A stretch of DNA of 64,000 nucleotides from Fratercula arctica (Eukaryota; Chordata; Aves; Charadriiformes; Alcidae), in assembly GCA_947846985.1 (NCBI GenBank), contig CANTUZ010000008.1:39388817-39452816 (forward strand), given 5' to 3'. Position numbers and translations under genes: made by a program. Position 1 is the stretch's first letter. Each line of letters begins with the position of its first letter. The notes under the pieces are model-generated. The model saw nothing but the letters and a program-made list of their open reading frames with translations, was not told where the DNA came from and made no database searches. Shown here in pieces: positions 1 through 12,734 of the stretch.

Positions 1-252
1 CATGGAGATGAAGGGACAGCAGATCAGACCGCGCATCCCGGCGGTCACTAGCTGCAGGCTGGCAGCACTTCTCAGACATGTGAAGTACGAGGCAAGGGAA
101 GACACCGACAAGGGAAGAAAAGTCTTTAAATATATGCTAGGGATCAAATATTAAGTAGAGAATTGTTTGCACCATGCTTAACAACTCATCGTTAATCCAC
201 TTCCTCTGCCAGCAGGTAGGGAAAGTCATGAGGACATTTATTCAGTGGAAAG

Positions 253-285
<33 letters not shown>

Positions 286-1037
286 AAAAAAATACTCTGC
301 ATTGAAAAACTATTTTGCCACCCTGATAGGAAGGCACCGTTAACCCAGGAGCTGTATGTGGGACAGGGCATTTTCGGTCTCCCCGTCCCTGCAGATCAGC
401 TGGGCGAGTGGCTGTCCCCGTGTCCCCCCACAGCCGCGCAGGCAGCCGGCGCAGCAGCAGGTTAACAGCGATGTGCCGAAACCGGCAAACCCCTTGGAGA
501 ATATGAGTAATTCCTATTTTCACATTAAAAAACAACCTAATTTGCAGCGAGAGCGTTTGATGTTTGGGTCTCTTCTTGCTACACCTGCAAAAGCAATTGC
601 TTTTATGTGTGTTTATTTTTAAAGGCCCTTGGCACATGCTAACTTCCACCTGGAGTTATTCCTTGGGATCCATTTCTGCTGCGGGAATGGTAATTTTCCC
701 TCACACCTGAATGCAGCTTTTCTGCTGGGTAAGGTAAATAAAGCTGAAGAAAAAATGATAAAAGGAAGAAAAAGGATTATTCGAGCAACCTGCAAACTCC
801 CAGCTCTGAGGAAGGGGAAAACAAACTCTTGCAACCGCCTTGTTGCCGTCACCTCTCTTGGCTGTCACCTCTCTTGGTGTCAGGTCCATGCACCTGTGGA
901 CATGCTCACCGGTGCTTGCTGCTCTTCCTCATCAGCTGCTGTCTGCTAATTAGTAACCAACCCCGTCCTGGACCCCAGGGGCAAGAGAATGCACCTCAAT
1001 TGAGGAGGGGCCATGGCCCCCACCTGTCCCACCGCAC
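1..1037 (-). other. SH3BP4 intron 2, 5' part
   Basis: This is the intronic sequence downstream (minus sense) of the donor at 1037/1036. Apart from a CT/AT microsatellite at 253-285 I see no exon, RNA gene or mobile element. The short open frames have no recognisable similarity and no suitable splice sites. The acceptor and exon 3 lie outside the window. Confidence 0.55.
253..285. repeat. (CT)n(AT)n compound microsatellite
   Basis: About nine CT dinucleotides run directly into about seven AT dinucleotides and then an A-run. It lies within SH3BP4 intron 2. Confidence 0.9.
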
Positions 1038-1155
1038 CTTTGACATCACAGAGGCTGGTCTCGGTGAAGCCCTCGCCGAGGTCGATGAGCGTCCCCTCCG
1101 ACTTGCAGCGCGGGAGGCCGCCCGAGTTGGCTGCCCGGATCCTCTGCGCCGCCAT
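1038..1155 (-). CDS. SH3BP4: SH3BP4 initiator coding segment (first 39 codons plus 1 nt)
   Basis: The minus strand reads ATG at 1155 through 39 codons plus one base to 1038. The peptide begins [10 protein letters not shown], continues [13 protein letters not shown] and ends [10 protein letters not shown] recognise this as the N-terminus of vertebrate SH3BP4 from memory; no alignment was run. SH3BP4 is a cytosolic adaptor linked to transferrin-receptor endocytosis and to negative control of Rag GTPase/mTORC1. Its SH3, ZU5-like and death-type domains are encoded by exons beyond the left edge. TLIDLGEGF resembles a clathrin-box-like motif; this is suggestive only. The start is supported by an in-frame TAG upstream in the same exon and a fair Kozak context (G at -3, G at +4). 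The donor AAAG|GTGCGG leaves phase 1, so the next codon is G|NN, consistent with the valine I recall after this segment. The residues [11 protein letters not shown] look diverged from the mammalian sequence I remember. Confidence 0.85.
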
Positions 1156-1190
1156 CTCTGGCCTGCCGACCCCTCTGGTCCCTGGGGACA

Positions 1191-1202
1191 CTAGGCAGCC
1201 AT
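1191..1202 (-). promoter_or_regulatory. Minimal uORF (Met-Ala-Ala-stop) in SH3BP4 leader
   Basis: The minus strand reads ATG GCT GCC TAG, with G at -3 and G at +4 (a strong Kozak context). It ends 35 nt before the SH3BP4 ATG and is in a different frame. An upstream ORF this short and this well placed could lower or condition translation of the main frame, with reinitiation possible. The sequence is seen directly; its use in translation is inference. Confidence 0.5.
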
Positions 1203-1261
1203 GGCCTCTCCGTGAACGAAGAGGCTACAGGGACTCCAGCGTCACCTTGGGGAACCAGCCT

Positions 1262-3287
1262 GGGGGAGAGAAAGGAACTCAAGCATGTTAGCAAAGGCTC
1301 CAGGTCCCACCATGCCACCCACACGCTGACAATGCTCTCCCCAGGTGCACACCGACCTTGCAGTGTCGATACAGGAGACCACCCTCGTGTTCTCCTTAGA
1401 GCATCAGCAAAGATAACCTGGGTGCTCCTAAAAAGCACAGCACTGCCTACAAATCGCCAAGGGCTTCAGACAGCAAGGACAGCCTCGTCTTGCACGGTGC
1501 TACTTGCTGGCCACCACCCTGTACAAAGCATCCCTCTTGCCTTTAAGAGTTATTTGGGGACACATGGCTTCCAGGCTCATAAATTTGTCCTTCTCCCCAC
1601 TTCGTAAGGGCTTTCAGGGTATTTGCGCGTTGCCATAATACATATTTGTAAAACCAGCAAGCGCTCGGATCCTGTGGGAGCGCAGGGTGGTGGTTAGCAA
1701 ACGCGGAAGGCCCACGGGACCAGGCTTTTTGCACGTTCAACCGGGTCATCTCTGTCCTCCACTGCAGCAGCAGCATCTCCCAGGATGGGGATGGGTTTTC
1801 CCACTTGCTCTCAGCATCCCTCCCCTCGCCTGGCAGGGACTGGGCAGAGAAAAGTCTCCTTTTGGAACAGACGGCGCGGCTTCACTCAAGCTGCTGCATG
1901 GAGTCAGTACAGGGATGACAACAGGAGGGAAGACAGGTTTGCAAAAGGAAAAATAAAAATAAAAATAAAGGGTTTTTTCCTCCTTTTTTTCCAGAAACAC
2001 TGGCAAAAACACTTCCAGAAACCCTGTGGAAGAGCAGCTGCATCAGCGTGCCAGAGCCGAGAGGAAAATTAACCCATTTCCCGTCGCCTACGGAACACGC
2101 TGGCACTTCGACCACCAGTCCAGTGGCTGCTGCAAGCGCTGATCAGACCTCCTGTGGTGTCACCTGTGTCCCCTGGAGCTTGGAGGGTGGGCAGAAAGGC
2201 CAGGAGCATGTGGATGACCAGGCAAGCCTGGTGTCTCTGCAAGCTGCAGGCAAGGCAGAGCCTGAGCCACACTTTGCTCCTCGTGGTTTGCACCAGGAAT
2301 AGGTAAGCAGCCTGATGTACCCGGCATCATCCCAGTAAATCCTGCCATCCAGCATCCCTACAGATATCCCTACATCCTGCTCCCTCTAAACCTGCCACAA
2401 AAAACTCCAGCCTGGCTGCAAATAAAAAATACAGCCCTGTGCAATTAAAAGTTATATCCAAATCCCCTTGCTTAAGTTCAGCAGCGCAAAGGGCTTTTTA
2501 TCCACTGCTACCACTGTTTTTCCCTTCCCCCTGTTTTTCCATTCTCCCCCTCCCATGCAATACTTTTTTTTTTCCCTCTGCTTGCAAAATCAGATTAAGC
2601 AGAAAATAACCCCGAACCCAAATTCCTTAGGTGGGAATATGGAATTGATGGAAACATGAAAACAAGCGCCGCTTGCTTTGGCTGCAGCCGGCTGTTATTA
2701 AACCCGCGTGTCTCTCTGCCGGCAAGAAGGAGCAGAAAGCCCTGAAGGATTCAGTGCCCTTTTCTGGAATGCAATAAGAGGAAATTTGCAGGGGAGAGCC
2801 TGAGCAGGAGATATTCCAGCCTGCTTGAAATGCTTCCCAAGCCATCCCCTGGGCCGGTATGCCAGGAATGTAGTTAGCTGGAAGGGATGCACCAGGCTCC
2901 AGCCAGAAAAGGGAAGGGAGAACTTGCGTGCAAACACTTTTCCCTTGGAGAAAAGCGTTGTTTCGGAGCTCCTGCTGGCAGCACTCCAAGGGAAAAGGGC
3001 TCGGCAGGCATTAATACAGAGGAACCAGGCTTCGAGTCAAGACTGCGTTTATCAGGACCCAGCCAGGTGAGACAGGGGACTTGGAGCTGCCATCAGCGTC
3101 AAGACAAAGCAATAAGCAGTCAGTGGGAAGAGAGGAAAGACTCTCTTGTTAGCTAGCACGGTTCACCATCCATCCAGCTCACCCCTTTGCAAAGCACCAC
3201 CACAGCCGGCAGGATGTTGTTTCTCATTAATGCAAGGCACCGTTTGGGATGGCACATTTTCCAGCTGGCATGCTTCCTTCTTCAAAT
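1262..3287. other. Intron 1 segment, no gene seen
   Basis: Single-copy-looking sequence with T-rich and A-rich patches (about 1950-2000 and 2510-2580). None of the short open frames is recognisable or flanked by paired splice signals. Nothing else is supported. Confidence 0.5.
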
Positions 3288-5326
3288 GGCAGAGGAGCCA
3301 ACGAGGAGAAGAGCCATGCTGGACCTTACCCTTACCAACAAGGAGGGGCTGGTGGGGAATGTCAATCTCAAGGGGTCCCTTGGCTGCAGGGATCACAAAA
3401 TGGTAGAGTTCAAGATCATTCGGGCAGCAAGGAGGGTCCGCAGCAAGCTCACTACCCCACACTTCAGGAGAGCAGACTTTGGCCTCTTGAGGGACCTGCT
3501 CAGCAGGGTAACATGGGAAAAAACACTGGAGGGGAGAGGGGCCCAAGGAAGCTGGTTGGTATTCAAGGACCACCTCCTCCAAGCTCAGGAGTGGTGTATC
3601 CCAAGAAAGAAGTCAGGCAAAAAAGCCAGGAGGCCTGCATGGATGAACAAGGAGCTCCTGGACAAGCTCAAAAGCAAAAAGGAGACCTACAGAGGGTGGA
3701 AGCAAGGACAGGTAGACTGGGAGGAATACAGAGAAACTGTCCAAGTGGCCAGGAACCAGATCAGGCAAGGTAAAGCCCAGACAGAATTAAATCTGGCCAG
3801 GGATATCAAGGACAACAAGAAAAACTTCTAAGTATGTCAGAGATAAAGGGAAGACTAGGGAAGATGTGGGCCCTCTCTGGAAGGAAACGGGAGACCTGGT
3901 CACCCAGGATATGGAGAAGGCTGAGATACTGAATGACTTCTTCACCTCGGTCTTCACCAGCAAGGGCTCCAACCACACCACCCAAGTTGCAGAGTGCAAA
4001 AACAGGGGCTGTGAGAATGAATAACCACCCACTGTAGGAGAAGATCAGGTTCGAGACCATCTGAGGAACCTGAAGGTATGTAAGTCCACAGGACCTGATG
4101 AAATCCATCCACAGGTCCTGAGCGAGCTGGCAGATGAAGTCGCTAAGCTGCTTTCCATTATATTTGAGAAGTCGTGGCAGTCTGGTGAAGTTTCCACTGA
4201 CTGGAAAGGAAGACCCGGGGAACTACAGGCCAGCCAGTCTCACCTCTGTGCCCAGCAGGATCATGGAGCAGATCCTCCTGGAAACTCTGCTAAGGCACAC
4301 GGAAAATAAGGAGGTGATTGGTGACAGCCAACATGGCTTCACCAAGGGCAAGTCATGCCTGACAAAACTGGTGGCCTTCTATGACAGGGTTACAGTGTTG
4401 GCAGATAAGGGGAGAGCAACCAACATCATCTACCTGGACTTATGCAAAGCATTTGACACTGACCTGCATGACATCCTGGTCTCTAAAGTGAAAGACATGG
4501 ACTGGATGGATGGACCATTCGGGGGATAAGGAACTGGCTGGATAACACCACTCAAAGGGTGGTAGTCAACAGCTCGATGTCCAAGTGGAAACCAGTGATG
4601 AGCACAAATACAGGCTGGGCGGAGAATGGACCGAGAGCAGCCCTGAGGAGAAGGACATGGGGGTGCTGGTGGATGAGAAGCTCAACATGAGCTGTCAATG
4701 TGCGCTCGCAGCCCAGAAAGCCAACCACATCCTGGACTGCATCAACAGAAGTGTGGCCAGCAGGTCAAGGGTAGCGATTCTACCCCTCTGCTCTGCTCTG
4801 GTGAGACCCCACCTGGAGTACTGCGTCCAGCTCTGGAGTCATCAGCACAAGAAGGACATGGAGCTGTTGGAACAGGCCCAGAGGAGGTCACAAAGATGAT
4901 GAGAGGGCTGGAGCACCTCTGCTGTGAGGACAGGCTGAGAGAGCTGGGGTTGTTCAGCCTGGAGAAGACAAGGCTCCAAGGAGACCTTATAGCCCCTTCC
5001 AGTACCTGAAGGGGGCTACAGAAGAGATGGGGAGGGGCTCTTTACCAGGGAGTGGAACCATCGGATGAGGGGTAATGGTTTTAAACTGAAAGAGGGGAGA
5101 TTTAGATGAGATATCAGGAAGAAATTATTGACTGTGAGGGTGGTGAGACCCTGTCCCAGGTTGCCCAGAGAAGCTGTGGCTGCCCCATCCCTGGAGGGGT
5201 TCAAGGCCAGGCTGGACAGGACTTGGAGCAACCTGGTCTGGTGGGAGGTGTCCCTGCCCAGGGCAGGGGGTTGGAACTAGATGATCTTTAAGGTCCCTTC
5301 CAACCTGAACCATTCCATGATTCTGT
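3288..5326 (+). mobile_element. CR1 LINE, 5'-truncated, internally deleted ORF2
   Basis: The longest CR1 copy in the window, plus-oriented and therefore antisense to SH3BP4. From about 3288 the ORF2 endonuclease/linker region reads [15 protein letters not shown] and then [10 protein letters not shown] frameshift near 3829 moves the frame, a stop follows at about 4021 (NE*), and another frameshift lies near 4200. The reverse-transcriptase core follows with [20 protein letters not shown] and [11 protein letters not shown], the last containing a catalytic aspartate motif. At about 4590-4612 the sequence jumps from SKWKPV to a YRLGG-like downstream region. The F/YADD catalytic box is therefore missing and the copy is dead. 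The 3' part contains [13 protein letters not shown] and [10 protein letters not shown]. It ends at about 5326 with the CR1 tail CCATTCCATGATTCTGTG. Confidence 0.92.
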
Positions 5327-8300
5327 GCAAGACCCTGAACACTTACTGCTTCCCCCTAGAGAGACGCTGCAGACACTGGGTAGGCTCTTGTAGGGATTTT
5401 TTTTCCTCCCTAGCTGGAGGGTTTGAGCACAAGGTGTGCAGCATTGTTGTTGCAGAAATAGCTCAAGTGGCAAAGTTTTCACAAATTTTAGCGATGCTTG
5501 CGCACAATCCTGTTAAAAAACAGAAACACTTTTGACAGCCAAAAGGTCACCCCTGCCCGGTGAGTATCGCGGAAAGCAAGAAAGAAACCAGGGACACGTC
5601 GGTGATTTTTCCCATGAAGCAAAGCGTGAGCCACAAATATATTTTTACAGAACTGCCTGGTAGTCCAGTGCCAAATAATTTTTTGTATCAATCATTACAG
5701 CTGTGTACTGACGACTCTGACATATCCACACGCCCCACAGTGCCTGGCGTTTGCGTGGATGCTCCCCTGTCCTGCATTTATTTAACTATATGGAAAGCTT
5801 TATGCCAAAGGTCTGTGGGAGATGTGGTTGTATGGAGCAACAGCTGGAAAAATCCCCCCTAAACGCAGCCTGCAGTCTCAAAAGGCAGAAAGAACGTACA
5901 TCAAAATGAGCGATTATGAAAAGGTATTTCCTCTCCCAAAAGCAGCGTCTTGGCTGCATCTCAGTCCGTTCTGGATGTAGCAACACTCTCGGACACACAG
6001 GCAAAACAACAGGGACGCACGGCCCCCGCGGCTGGGTGTGGGGTGGGAGCCGTGTTTTGGAGCTTACAGCCCCAGGGGAGGGGCCCGAGATGTTTCTGAA
6101 GGCAGAGGCAGGACAGATAACCAGCAAGGACGAATCTTCAAGTTTGGCTACGTGAGAATAAAAGGGGACAGTCGGAAGAAGGGTCGGGGAAAACAAAGGT
6201 GGACGGGGTAAGATTTGTTTAGAAATGACTTTGTAGCCACGGCTGAAACAATGGCCTGCTAGCTCCTCTGAAAGCACTTTAAATATAGACCAGGATTAAA
6301 TATAGACTAGGGAAACCCCAGCCCCATCTGTTTACCCAAAGCCATAAACAGCATTTGAAATGAATGGGGGGGGGTGTGTGTGGAAGGAAACCGGTGAGCA
6401 ACCAGAGCTCACCCTGCGCGAGCGAGGAAGGCGACAGCATCTCGTCATGCAACCAGCTCGAAGGCACCTCCACACGCTTTTCACACCAGCTTTTTTTCCC
6501 CCCTCCCACCAGCGAAAGGCAATGCTGCAGGGTAAAATCCAACTGTGGAAACCAGGAGGACCTGCTGCCTGCTTCCCCCACCCCAAGTCACCCAACAGGC
6601 AGCTTTGCAGGCAGCAGCTTCCCCAGGTCGGGGCTCTGCAGTGGTTACACCCCATGGTACCATCCCTCTCACTATTCTCTCCAAAATCCTCAACAGTCTT
6701 TGCTGAGGGTTGGGCAAAGCTTCAGGGAAGGTGTGATGAGCATGTTCCCACGGCTGCTGGCTTCCCTCTGGATACCCCTTGCTCTGACGCCGGCACCGCG
6801 TGGGGTGGCACAGCAGCTCTATCTCCTCCCCATCTGCTAGGCTTCTCCTCCCCAGGGGGACATCACGGGATGCTCATCCTGTGAGTCACCCATCAGCGGA
6901 ACAGCAGAGCACGGATTTAACTTTGCATGAGCTGGGGCTATGAGTAAGGTTTTTGGGGAAGGGACAGACGGGAGGCGCAGACAGACCTGGCCGTGCTCCT
7001 CTCGGCGGAGAGACTGCTGCTTCCCAAGGTGTGGAAGCGCCATCGTGAGCAAGCTGGGGAGCAGCGAGCAGGATCTCTAGGGTCTTGAATAAGTGCCCTA
7101 TCTACTCCTGGTTCTCCTCGCCACCAGGCACGGAGCAGCTGCAAGTTTGGGGAGGCTCTAGGGCTGATGATGGTGTAGTATCCATTAAAAAAAAAAACCT
7201 ACTGAAACCTATTAAAAACCCCCAAAGGTTGTCTTCTGGCAGTGTTTGAACGCACGGCGTTCAGATGATTTCTAACAGTAGCATTTCGCAGCATGCAGTG
7301 GCACAGAAAAGGTTAAAAATAACTTCTGCAAACTCTCTGGAATGACTTAGCCCGGAAACTCAACCACAGCCTTTCCCCTCCCAGCCCAGCAGACCCAGGG
7401 GAGCCCCCCAGATCCGCCCCACCCCGGCACACACTCCATGGTGGTACGGCGGGGCCAGCAGCAGACCCCTGTCCTCCCCAGTGCTCCCAGCTCCATCCAT
7501 CGCTCCAAGCTGATCCTGATGGAATTATGGTACGGACCCACCTCTGCCTGGACACTCAGCTATAAATCAGAGAGGTAGCACGGGCATCCGGCCATGGTGG
7601 ACGGGGTTAGTGGAGAAAAGCAATTCTGGTAAAAATACTCGCCGACAGCATAAGCCCCACATCTGTGAGCAAAGAAATGCAATAAAAACATAGGAACACC
7701 TGAAAATGCAAATCCCAAGGGTGGGAAGCAGGATCTGCTGCTGGCCAAAGGGAGGGTCTTCTCCAATAAGCACTGACTGCAGCCCAGCACAGGTGGGAGA
7801 CGACCCCTCCAAAAGCCTCAATGATGGAAAAAACCCTGACTGCCAAGAATTTGGGCTGATAAGACCCGTGAAGGCTGGCAGGGCTGGGCGGTACCAGGCA
7901 CCATTAGGGCTGGAGACAAGAGCCAGGTCCCTCCAAAGAGTCAAAGGAAGGGCAGTACACGGTACCCGCTGCCAGCAAAGGGAGGTGGGGGGGACAATGC
8001 ACATCCCTGCCCGCCCCAGAGCTCAGCCAAGCCAGAGAGCTGCAGGGTCCATCTCATCAGGACACGCACATGTCCACAGGAAGCATCGGAAACAGGAGCC
8101 ACTATGACACAAGACGTGTCAACCTTGCAATAACTACCATAACTGCATGCCTGTTCTCCGCAGGTAACGCGTAAAAAGCCTGTCAAGCCCTAAGCCCATG
8201 GTGTAAGGTCAGGGGAAATCTTCCACCTACCCTTGGCGACAAACTGACAGGTGGGAAGAGAAAAAAGAGCTTCTAATCAAATCACTCATCATCCTCTTCC

Positions 8301-11300
8301 CAGGCCAAAACCAAGACCAACTCCAGGCACTTGTTGCTAATGGCTTTTAACTTGCTTTTTCCTTCTGCAAAGTGAAGCTCCCCTAGCTTTCCTACAAACA
8401 TAGAAGTGTTTTTGGAGGTTTCTTTTAAAAACAGCCAGCCTTGCTTAAATACAAGTGAATTTAACTCTTTGTAGCTAGAAATTAATTTCCCAGAGTCACA
8501 GCGCTACCCACAGTGCACATTCATCCTACATCATGGGTTTACTGAAAGCGTTGCTTTTATCACAGTCACAAAACCTGAAGCAACTCAACACCATGGAAGC
8601 AGATGCAGAAAAGACTCGTCCTGGAAACCCAGGTGACATTGCACAGGGGACACCCCAGCCCCGAAGGAGCTGACAACTGCAGTTATCAGGGAGCTGACGA
8701 GGCAGTTTGAGCCTTGTTGGTGAAGACGAGTGGGGAAGACCTGGCTACTGTAGGCTTTTTTCCCCTCCAGAAGCCTGGGCAAAGCATTTTGCATGTTCGA
8801 TGCCAGCAATGCTGCATACCCGAGTACCCGAGTGACTCCTGACCTTGTCGCCTTTCTCTTATCTGCTCCTCCTACTTTACCACTTGTGTTTGCAAAGCCA
8901 ATGCTTTAATCTTAAAAAAAAAAAAAAATCAAACAAACAAAACAACAAAAAAACCCAAACCCCAAACCACCCCTTAAGACAACACAAAACACAAGCTCTT
9001 TGTACCAGAAAGAGCATGTTGGCGTGAACCCACGTACATCCCAGAACGAGCCTTGGAGCTGCCAATGCGCCAGAACAGAAGATGTGTCATTTTAGTCCCT
9101 TTTCTAGCAAACAAGACGAGACTTGTGGAAATATCAGGACCTACCATCACTTCCACAGGGCCCCTGTCTCCCAGGGGTTTGCTTTGGACCTGATTCCCAC
9201 CGTGTGTGGCAAGTGGTGGGGATGCTCACTCCCAGCATCCCTGCTCGGGCATCCCGAAGGCGGCAGAGCCCCACGCTACGCCGTCCCCTCCACGCCACAT
9301 ATGGAAAATTCCTGCCCGCAAGCTTAAACTTGGCTCCGCTCCTGCCAGCTGAGCCCACTGCCAAGCAAGGGCAAGCCAAACATGGCAGGTTTGATGGGGC
9401 AGAGGGAGAAGGGAGGGGGGGAAAAATGTAATTATGGCTGAGTGAGCGTTGCGGGTGTCTGCTGGCACCCGGTGTCCATTACAACCTCCCTGATGGGGAT
9501 GTCACCCTTCGCAAGCGAAGCAGGAAGTACCGGAAAGTTTCCTTTTATAGCAACGACTTTGGAGCACGAGTCCCGTTGGATATCCATCTCCAGTGCTGAC
9601 TTTCAAGTGATTCAAATATAGCTTAGTCTTTGGGCGGTGGGGGAGCAGGGAAGAGCTTTCCCTGCAGGACCTCCTGCTGCTGCCAAGCACAGGCTCCAGC
9701 CCAGCACCCACCCGCTGATTTTGGTCACCCGTGTCCCCATTCAATCAGCCACCGAGTCAGGAGAAAACACCGCAGAAGCCAGTGAGACTGGGTCGGGTAC
9801 AGCTTGAGCACCACTCACGGTAAGGAAAAGCTTCATGCCTTGGCATCCCGGAGATGCAGGTACCACCCTCAAGCATCCACAGCAACTTCAAAGCCAAAAA
9901 TTGCTGAAAACGGTGCCAGCGTGGCAAAGGTTTAAAAAGCCTGCAAGCGTAGGAAGGTGCTGGCAGCGCTGTACACAGCAGGAACCCTCACGAGGTTTAT
10001 AGGGCCATAAAAAGGTGCTCCTGGGCTGACAGCCCAGGTCCTACTACCTGACAGCAACGCTTCCCAGCAATAAAACCATTACACGCACGCGAGTCCTGAT
10101 AATAAAGCAGGGAAGTAAATAAAGTTGTACTTGCTTCCACGGTTTCAAGGCTACCACGGGCTGCAGCACGAGTGACCCCCTCTGGCATCCCCAGTAAAAT
10201 AAGGCAGAGGGATGTCTCCAGCGGCACAGTCCTTCGTGCAGCCAATGCTGCTGAAACCCCGGCACAGAGAGCAGGGTACCTCCCGGCAAACCCACAAAAC
10301 GAATAAAAAAAGTAGCATCTGCCCAACCATCTCATGGTGAAGGAACACGACCGATGTTCTGCCTGTTTTGCAGCCTCAGTTGGACCTCTTGTCCAGGGGA
10401 GGACTTGTTCAACTCACGTATACTTTTCACCTCCATGATGTCCTTCAGCAAAGAACTCCATGGGTCTGCTGCCCAGGTGGTGGGAAACCCACCTCCAGCA
10501 GGATCGGGCTCTCACCAAGCTCCGTCTGATGTCCACCAGCCCTCATATCAGAGGGACAGAGTTCAGTCCTGACCCATCCTCTCCCTATTGTCCACTCAAT
10601 GTTCTTACAAGAGAAAAAACACTTCCGAATTCAGGTGGGGCAGTCCCTAAGGTGTTTCTGGATTTTTTTTTTTTTTTTAACAGGGAGCTGTGGATGGACT
10701 CTCCTCTGCCAGGGCAAGGAGTTTGTTCCAGCCAAGAACCCATGGGGACCAGTGAAAGCATGAAAACCCAGAATCACACCCAGCACCAGGCTCTAGAGGT
10801 TAAATGTAAAAGCTGCAAACTCAAGTTTAAAACCCTTGGAGAGAACAGGAGCCCAGGAGAGCACCTTCTTCCTCTAAGCCCTTGCAGCCCCTCCAAAGTC
10901 CTTCAGGAGCCCAAAGGCTCAGCAATGGTCTAAGAGAGACTGCTCCTGAGGGTGCTTAGGGACAAAAGCAAGGACCAAGCACCTTTCAAACCAGGAGAAT
11001 CCAGATTTGAGCCAGATCAAGCAAAGGCACAAGCTCACACAGGCAACTGGTGGCAGAAAAGGAATGAAACACAGATTTCCAGAGCCACAACCCAAGCACT
11101 GGCCAGAAGGAGACACTTTTGAAGAAGAAACAGCCTTGCCTGACAACAGACATCCTACCCATGGCTCACAGCCATCATCCTCCACCTTGGAAGAGGAGGA
11201 AAATCTCTCCTGTTCCTTTTTTAAGCACTGCAGACTGATCGGTGTGCACTATGGGCACATCTGCAGTCTTGCACAGATGTCTGCATGAGCTGGTCCAGAG

Positions 11301-11601
11301 CCGGGATGCTGGGAAAAGCTCTTTGGCTGTTGCTGGCACTCGCTCTGCCCGCTGGTGGCTCACTCCCAGTTGAAGGAGGAACATTATGGACACCGTGCTG
11401 TGGCCCCACTTAGGACCATAACCAGGAGAAACTACACACGCTGCTCTCCACGTGATGCTGGGGTGGAAGAGATGCCTCCTCATGATCCCCCATGAAATTG
11501 CGGGGCAACATCCACAGAGAGCAGACTAAGGGGAACTGTGGAAAATGATAAAGGAAGGGAAATGGTTTCCTGCCTCCACGGGCGCTGCAAGTGCTACTTG
11601 G
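5327..11601. other. Intron 1 segment, no gene seen
   Basis: About 6.3 kb without recognisable coding exon, RNA gene or full mobile element. It contains a G-run near 6366-6374, an A15 run at 8914-8928 followed by an AAAC-rich stretch, and a T16 run at 10663-10678. A consensus-like plus-strand donor, CCG|GTGAGT, at about 5558 has no convincing partner acceptor. Confidence 0.5.
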
Positions 11602-11740
11602 TGTTCAAGACCAGGCTGGATGAGGCTTTGAGCAACCTGGTCTAGTGGGAGGTGTCCCTGCCCATAGCAGGGGGGTTGGAACTAGATGATCTTTAAGGTC
11701 CCTTCCAACCCGAACCATTCTATGATTTTGTGATTCTTTA
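11602..11740 (+). mobile_element. CR1 3'-end fragment
   Basis: Only the last ~140 bp of a CR1 survives. It contains the conserved GGCTGGATGAGGCTTTGAGC segment and CCCTTCCAACCCGAACC, and ends in ATTCTATGATTTTGTGATTC. Plus orientation, antisense to SH3BP4. Confidence 0.9.
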
Positions 11741-12644
11741 AGAACCACCTCATTAACACCTGGTGCACTTGAGGGGGAGGGACGCAAACCCCTCCTACCC
11801 ATCTCAAGACACCAAATTAACTAGGGCAACGAAAACTTAAAGAACAGTAAAAGGTTTTAATTGAGAAAATCTTTGGAGAAACTCACTATCGTGCTACTCC
11901 CAGGGCCACGGTCCCAGCAGAGTCTCCTTACTTAGATAATTTAGATGCTAATTTGGACTTCAAGAGCTGTCAAAAGCTGAAGCAACTGAGTCCCTGAAAA
12001 GCCGTGCTTCCCCCAGGTGGAGATGATGACAGAGCTTTAACTGCATCAACACTTCAGAGCCCTGTCTCCATCACCCTTCACTAATTTCATCTTTGTCTGA
12101 TGGAAAGAAGTAGCTGTTCTCAGCTGAATTGCTGGTGCAATGCGCAGAGCCACGTGCTCCCTTTGTTCCCAGCTGCAACGTTGGAAAACCAGTCCCACCA
12201 GCATGACCAGAGAAGAGCAGACAGAGGGAAGTCACTCAAGCTCCTGGATGGGGAGCCTGGCACCACAACTGATGCGGCAACACAGACAGAGGACAACAAA
12301 AAGCTTCGGAGATGAGCTAGCTCCAGCTTGCCCGTAGACCAACACATAGCCAAGTAGTCCACCAAGACACATCTTCCCCACGCTGACCCCTTCCTCATGC
12401 AAAGAACATGAAAAAGGATGAAAAAATTTGGTCCTGCTTGGTCCTCTGGACTTACCTGACCTGCTCATCATTCAAAAAGAGGGTGCTGCATTCAAGATGC
12501 AGATGCCACGGGCAGGACAGGCACATAGTAGCCACCCATGGGTCACCCAAAAGGCAGCTTTGTAGGCAGGTAGGCAGGACACAGCTGCAGCCCCCAGGTC
12601 AGTTGGACTTGCTCTTGACCTCAGTCAGGAGATCCATTTTAAGG

Positions 12645-12675
<31 letters not shown>
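12645..12675. repeat. Poly(A) run, 31 bp
   Basis: Uninterrupted A31 on the plus strand followed by AGAGAG. No upstream SINE or processed transcript could be recognised. Confidence 0.9.
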
Positions 12676-12678
<3 letters not shown>

Positions 12679-12734
12679 AGAGGGGTTTTGTTCCCAGCTC
12701 GCTGCCTGAGCATGCCCACGGGCATCGAGCAGAC

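Larger units (their letters stand above)
1038..1259 (-). other. SH3BP4: SH3BP4 exon containing the start codon (5'UTR plus CDS)
   Basis: On the minus strand the intron ends with a long pyrimidine tract (TTCCTTTCTCTCCCCCAG), placing the acceptor AG at 1261-1260 and the exon start at 1259. The exon carries 104 nt of 5' leader, the ATG at 1155, and a donor after 1038. The leader has an in-frame TAG seven-odd codons before the uORF region and one short upstream ORF. The splice sites are read directly; assignment to SH3BP4 follows from the peptide. A second GT donor lies 14 nt further downstream. Confidence 0.8.
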
